A DNA stretch of 64,000 bases from positions 2,852,001 to 2,916,000 of the forward strand of contig NZ_CP150144.1 in assembly GCF_037963145.1 (NCBI RefSeq). Reading direction: 5' to 3'. Under the pieces are notes generated by a model, which saw only the letters and a program-made list of their open reading frames with translations, had not been told where the DNA came from and ran no database searches. Position 1 is the stretch's first letter. Each line of letters starts with the position of its first letter. A program made the position numbers and the translations under genes. This DNA is from Oceanobacillus sp. FSL K6-2867. GTDB lineage: Bacteria; Bacillota; Bacilli; Bacillales; Amphibacillaceae. This document shows positions 61,779 to 64,000 of the stretch, piece by piece.

Positions 61779-62453
61779 ATGAATAATACTAAAGTAAGCA
61801 AAAAACAAAAAGCATATGACTATATGAAATCAAGAATTATGGAAGGTTTTTATGTACCTGGACAGCGGATTGTTATTAATCAGCTGGTCAAAGAATTAGC
61901 AACAAGTGCTATTCCAATTCGGGAAGCCGTACGTCAGTTAGAGGCAGAGGGTTTAATTGAATACCAGCAAAATATTGGACCGGTTGTCACACCGATTGAT
62001 GAAAGCAAATATACGGATACGCTTTCTACGTTGGCTGTTATGGAGGGATATGCCACAGCACTTAGCAAAGCAGCACTTACCGATAAGCAAATTACAATCT
62101 TGAAAGAGTTAAACCAACAGATGAAGGAGGCTTTAGCTGAATTTGAGTTCGGGAAATTTGGGGAGCTAAATCGGAAGTTTCATGATCTAACCTACGAGAG
62201 CTGTCCGAATCAGTATTTGATTGAATCCATCCGTAAAACATGGATGCAGCTTGATTCTATCCGTTTGACTGGCTCAACATTTAACCCAAAAAGAGCGAAA
62301 GAATCTATTGATGAACATGAGCATATTATTCAGCTGCTAAGTGAGGGAGCAGATTTTCAAGCAATAGAAATAGCAGTTAGATCGCATAAATTAAATACAG
62401 TTAAATCGTTTCATGAAAGAAAAAAACAGCCAAATGGCACTACATTTATCTAA
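61779..62453 (+). CDS. GntR-family regulator of the hpa cluster, FCD subfamily
   Basis: A 224-residue protein: a GntR winged helix (R-I-V-I-N-Q-L-V-K-E-L-A-T-S-A-I-P-I-R-E-A-V, about 28-49) and an FCD effector domain with R-K-F-H-D and E-H-E-H-I. Start at ATG 61779, because the conserved first helix begins only a few residues later. It stands between hpaC and hpaE and probably senses an aromatic intermediate. No ribosome binding site is seen. Confidence 0.9.
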   Translation: MNNTKVSKKQKAYDYMKSRIMEGFYVPGQRIVINQLVKELATSAIPIREAVRQLEAEGLIEYQQNIGPVVTPIDESKYTDTLSTLAVMEGYATALSKAALTDKQITILKELNQQMKEALAEFEFGKFGELNRKFHDLTYESCPNQYLIESIRKTWMQLDSIRLTGSTFNPKRAKESIDEHEHIIQLLSEGADFQAIEIAVRSHKLNTVKSFHERKKQPNGTTFI

Positions 62454-62509
62454 AGTGCCATCCTAGCATTTTTTCTCAAAAATCACTTTATGAAAAGATT
62501 TGAAAGCGT

Positions 62510-62524
62510 TCCCTTATTTGCTGG
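62510..62524 (+). promoter_or_regulatory. cre site before hpaE
   Basis: TTGAAAGCGTTCCCT fits WTGNAANCGNWNNCW fully, about 100 bases before the hpaE start. Confidence 0.6.
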
Positions 62525-62626
62525 CAATAAAATAAACAAAATTAAATGAGATATAATACTTCAAATCATATATTATTTCATATACAATCATAATAAATAG
62601 AAAATTAAATTAAAGGAGAGGATATT

Positions 62627-64000
62627 GTGTCTGTGAAATATGAAGCTAGCAAACACGAAGAATTAGCCAATAAACTAGAAGATATCAAGCTATATATAAA
62701 CGGGGAATTTGTGGATGCCGAAGATAAGGGAACGTTTGACAATATCAGTCCTTTTACAAATGAAAAAATGAATAACATCGCATCAGGTCAAGCAGCAGAT
62801 ATTGACAAAGCTGTTCAAAGTGCAAAGAAAGCATTTAAAGGTGAGTGGGGAAATTTAAAACAAGCTGAGCGTCTGGAATATGTATATAAAATTGGAGACC
62901 TCATTGAACAACATACGGATGAGATCGCATTATTGGAATCTTTAGATACTGGTCTTCCGATCAGCCAAACGAGAAAACAAGTTTCTCGTTCTGCGAATAA
63001 CTTCCGTTTTTATGCGGATACAGTGAAATCCCAAATGTATGGAGAAGTGTATCAAGTGGACGATGAATTCATTAACTACACAGTACGTTCTGCAGTTGGT
63101 GTAGCGGGATTGATTACGCCTTGGAATGCTCCATTTATGCTTGAGACATGGAAAATCGCACCGGCATTGGCAACAGGCAACACAGTCATTTTGAAACCTG
63201 CTGAATGGTCTCCATTAACAGCAAACCGCATGGCAGAAATTATTGATCAGGCTGGACTTCCTGATGGTGTTTTCAATATTGTACATGGCTTTGGTGAAAC
63301 GGCTGGAGATGCATTAGTGAAACATCCTGATGTACAGCTTATTTCCTTCACTGGGGAAACAACTACAGGTTCTACAATCATGAAAAATGGTGCGGATGCG
63401 CTGAAGCGTTTTTCCATGGAGCTTGGCGGCAAATCACCAATTATAGTATTTGAAGATGCTGACCTTGATAGAGCACTTGATGCAGCCACTTGGGGGATTT
63501 TCTCATTTAATGGGGAACGCTGCACGGCAAACTCAAGACTGTATTTGCACGAAAATATTGCAGACGAATTTATCGAAAAATTAAAAACCCGGGTCTGGAA
63601 TATTAAAGTTGGTGATCCGTTAGAAGATGTTACGCAGGTTGGCCCGCTTATTAAAACGGAGCATTACAACAACGTAGTAAACTATCTCAAAATTGCGGAG
63701 GAAGAGGGCTGCGAAATAATCAGCGGCGATATACCTGAAGAATTAAGCCGAGGCAATTATGTAGCGCCAACTATTTTGCTGAATGCAACCAACGAAATGC
63801 GTGTTGTACAAGAAGAAATCTTTGGACCAGTTATTGCAGTAATGACATTTAAAGATGAAGCGGAAGTAATTGAAAAAGCGAACGATGTTAGATATGGACT
63901 TGCTGGATATGTATGGACAAATGATATCAAACGCGGTCACCGCGTAGCACATGCCATTGAATCAGGCATGCTATGGGTTAACTCACAAAATGTGCGTGAT
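62627..64000 (+). CDS. hpaE: 5-Carboxymethyl-2-hydroxymuconate semialdehyde dehydrogenase (cut by the window end)
   Basis: The frame opens at GTG 62627 after AAAGGAGAGG and is still open at 64000, giving 458 residues of an aldehyde dehydrogenase normally near 490. Motifs: I-T-P-W-N-A-P (about 166-172), K-P-A-E-W-S, catalytic Glu in M-E-L-G-G-K-S-P, catalytic Cys in N-G-E-R-C-T-A-N-S-R, and E-E-I-F-G-P-V. The N-S-Q-N-V-R-D at the very end is characteristic of the HpaE/hydroxymuconic semialdehyde branch. It oxidises the ring-cleavage product of homoprotocatechuate. Later hpa genes (hpaD, F, G, H) should follow beyond the window. Confidence 0.92.
   Translation, partial: MSVKYEASKHEELANKLEDIKLYINGEFVDAEDKGTFDNISPFTNEKMNNIASGQAADIDKAVQSAKKAFKGEWGNLKQAERLEYVYKIGDLIEQHTDEIALLESLDTGLPISQTRKQVSRSANNFRFYADTVKSQMYGEVYQVDDEFINYTVRSAVGVAGLITPWNAPFMLETWKIAPALATGNTVILKPAEWSPLTANRMAEIIDQAGLPDGVFNIVHGFGETAGDALVKHPDVQLISFTGETTTGSTIMKNGADALKRFSMELGGKSPIIVFEDADLDRALDAATWGIFSFNGERCTANSRLYLHENIADEFIEKLKTRVWNIKVGDPLEDVTQVGPLIKTEHYNNVVNYLKIAEEEGCEIISGDIPEELSRGNYVAPTILLNATNEMRVVQEEIFGPVIAVMTFKDEAEVIEKANDVRYGLAGYVWTNDIKRGHRVAHAIESGMLWVNSQNVRD

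Noticed and set aside
1..64000. CRISPR arrays, tRNA or rRNA genes, prophage
   Set aside because: No regularly spaced repeats, cloverleaf sequences, rRNA segments or phage structural genes were seen.

Overview
The window looks like chromosomal DNA from a low-GC Gram-positive bacterium of the Bacillaceae, probably a salt-tolerant genus such as Oceanobacillus, Virgibacillus or Lentibacillus. The grounds are strong AGGAGG-type ribosome binding sites, frequent TTG and GTG starts, textbook SigA promoters (TTGACA-N17-TATAAT), many matches to the CcpA cre consensus, a yrk/cst persulfide cluster, class III fructose-bisphosphatase, and BCCT and NhaC-type transporters. The genus is inferred from gene content, not from a search. 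No rRNA, tRNA, CRISPR array or phage was seen. The window reads as a long run of catabolic operons, each with its own regulator and transporter.

Layout. 1-10.8 kb: a glycine betaine catabolic region (MHS transporter start, LysR, TetR, dimethylglycine/sarcosine dehydrogenase-like flavoprotein, HxlR, Rieske oxygenase, 7Fe-type ferredoxin, ferredoxin-NADP reductase, BCCT transporter). 10.8-15.9 kb: a LacI-controlled pentose operon (RbsD/FucU mutarotase, LacI, single-domain KdsD-like isomerase, PfkB kinase, FucP-type permease), best read as D-arabinose use through D-arabinose 5-phosphate. 16-22.2 kb: a glucitol-type PTS with a SAF-domain dehydrogenase, a zinc alcohol dehydrogenase, a D-hydroxyacid dehydrogenase and GutM. 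22.4-32.7 kb: two SorC regulators, a lone galactitol-type IIC, two SDRs and an acetoin/pyruvate dehydrogenase-type complex with its own E3. 32.8-34.7 kb: fbp.

34.9-40.7 kb: a sulfane-sulfur (persulfide) regulon resembling Bacillus subtilis yrkD-yrkJ, with repeated CstR/CsoR-like operators, followed by a convergent iron-sulfur repair gene that has an Fnr-type box. 41.0-41.3 kb: a MITE-like, GC-rich element flanked by 10-bp direct repeats. 41.4-48.7 kb: an amino-acid/branched-chain oxoacid operon (GntR, FlK-like thioesterase, Leu/Val-type dehydrogenase, E1alpha, E1beta, E2) ending in an nhaC broken by one stop codon. 48.8-53.3 kb: GntR, HMG-CoA lyase, class III CoA-transferase and a CitMHS transporter, a possible 3-hydroxy-3-methylglutarate pathway. 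53.6-57.5 kb: a decayed zone with gene and IS remnants, a tiny membrane protein, a secreted protein and a lipoprotein. 57.5-64 kb: a 4-hydroxyphenylacetate cluster (LysR, hpaB, FAD synthetase-like gene, hpaC, GntR, hpaE cut by the window end).

Nine intergenic sequences match WTGNAANCGNWNNCW (on one strand or the other) near the starts of most of these operons, so CcpA-type catabolite control probably ties the region together.
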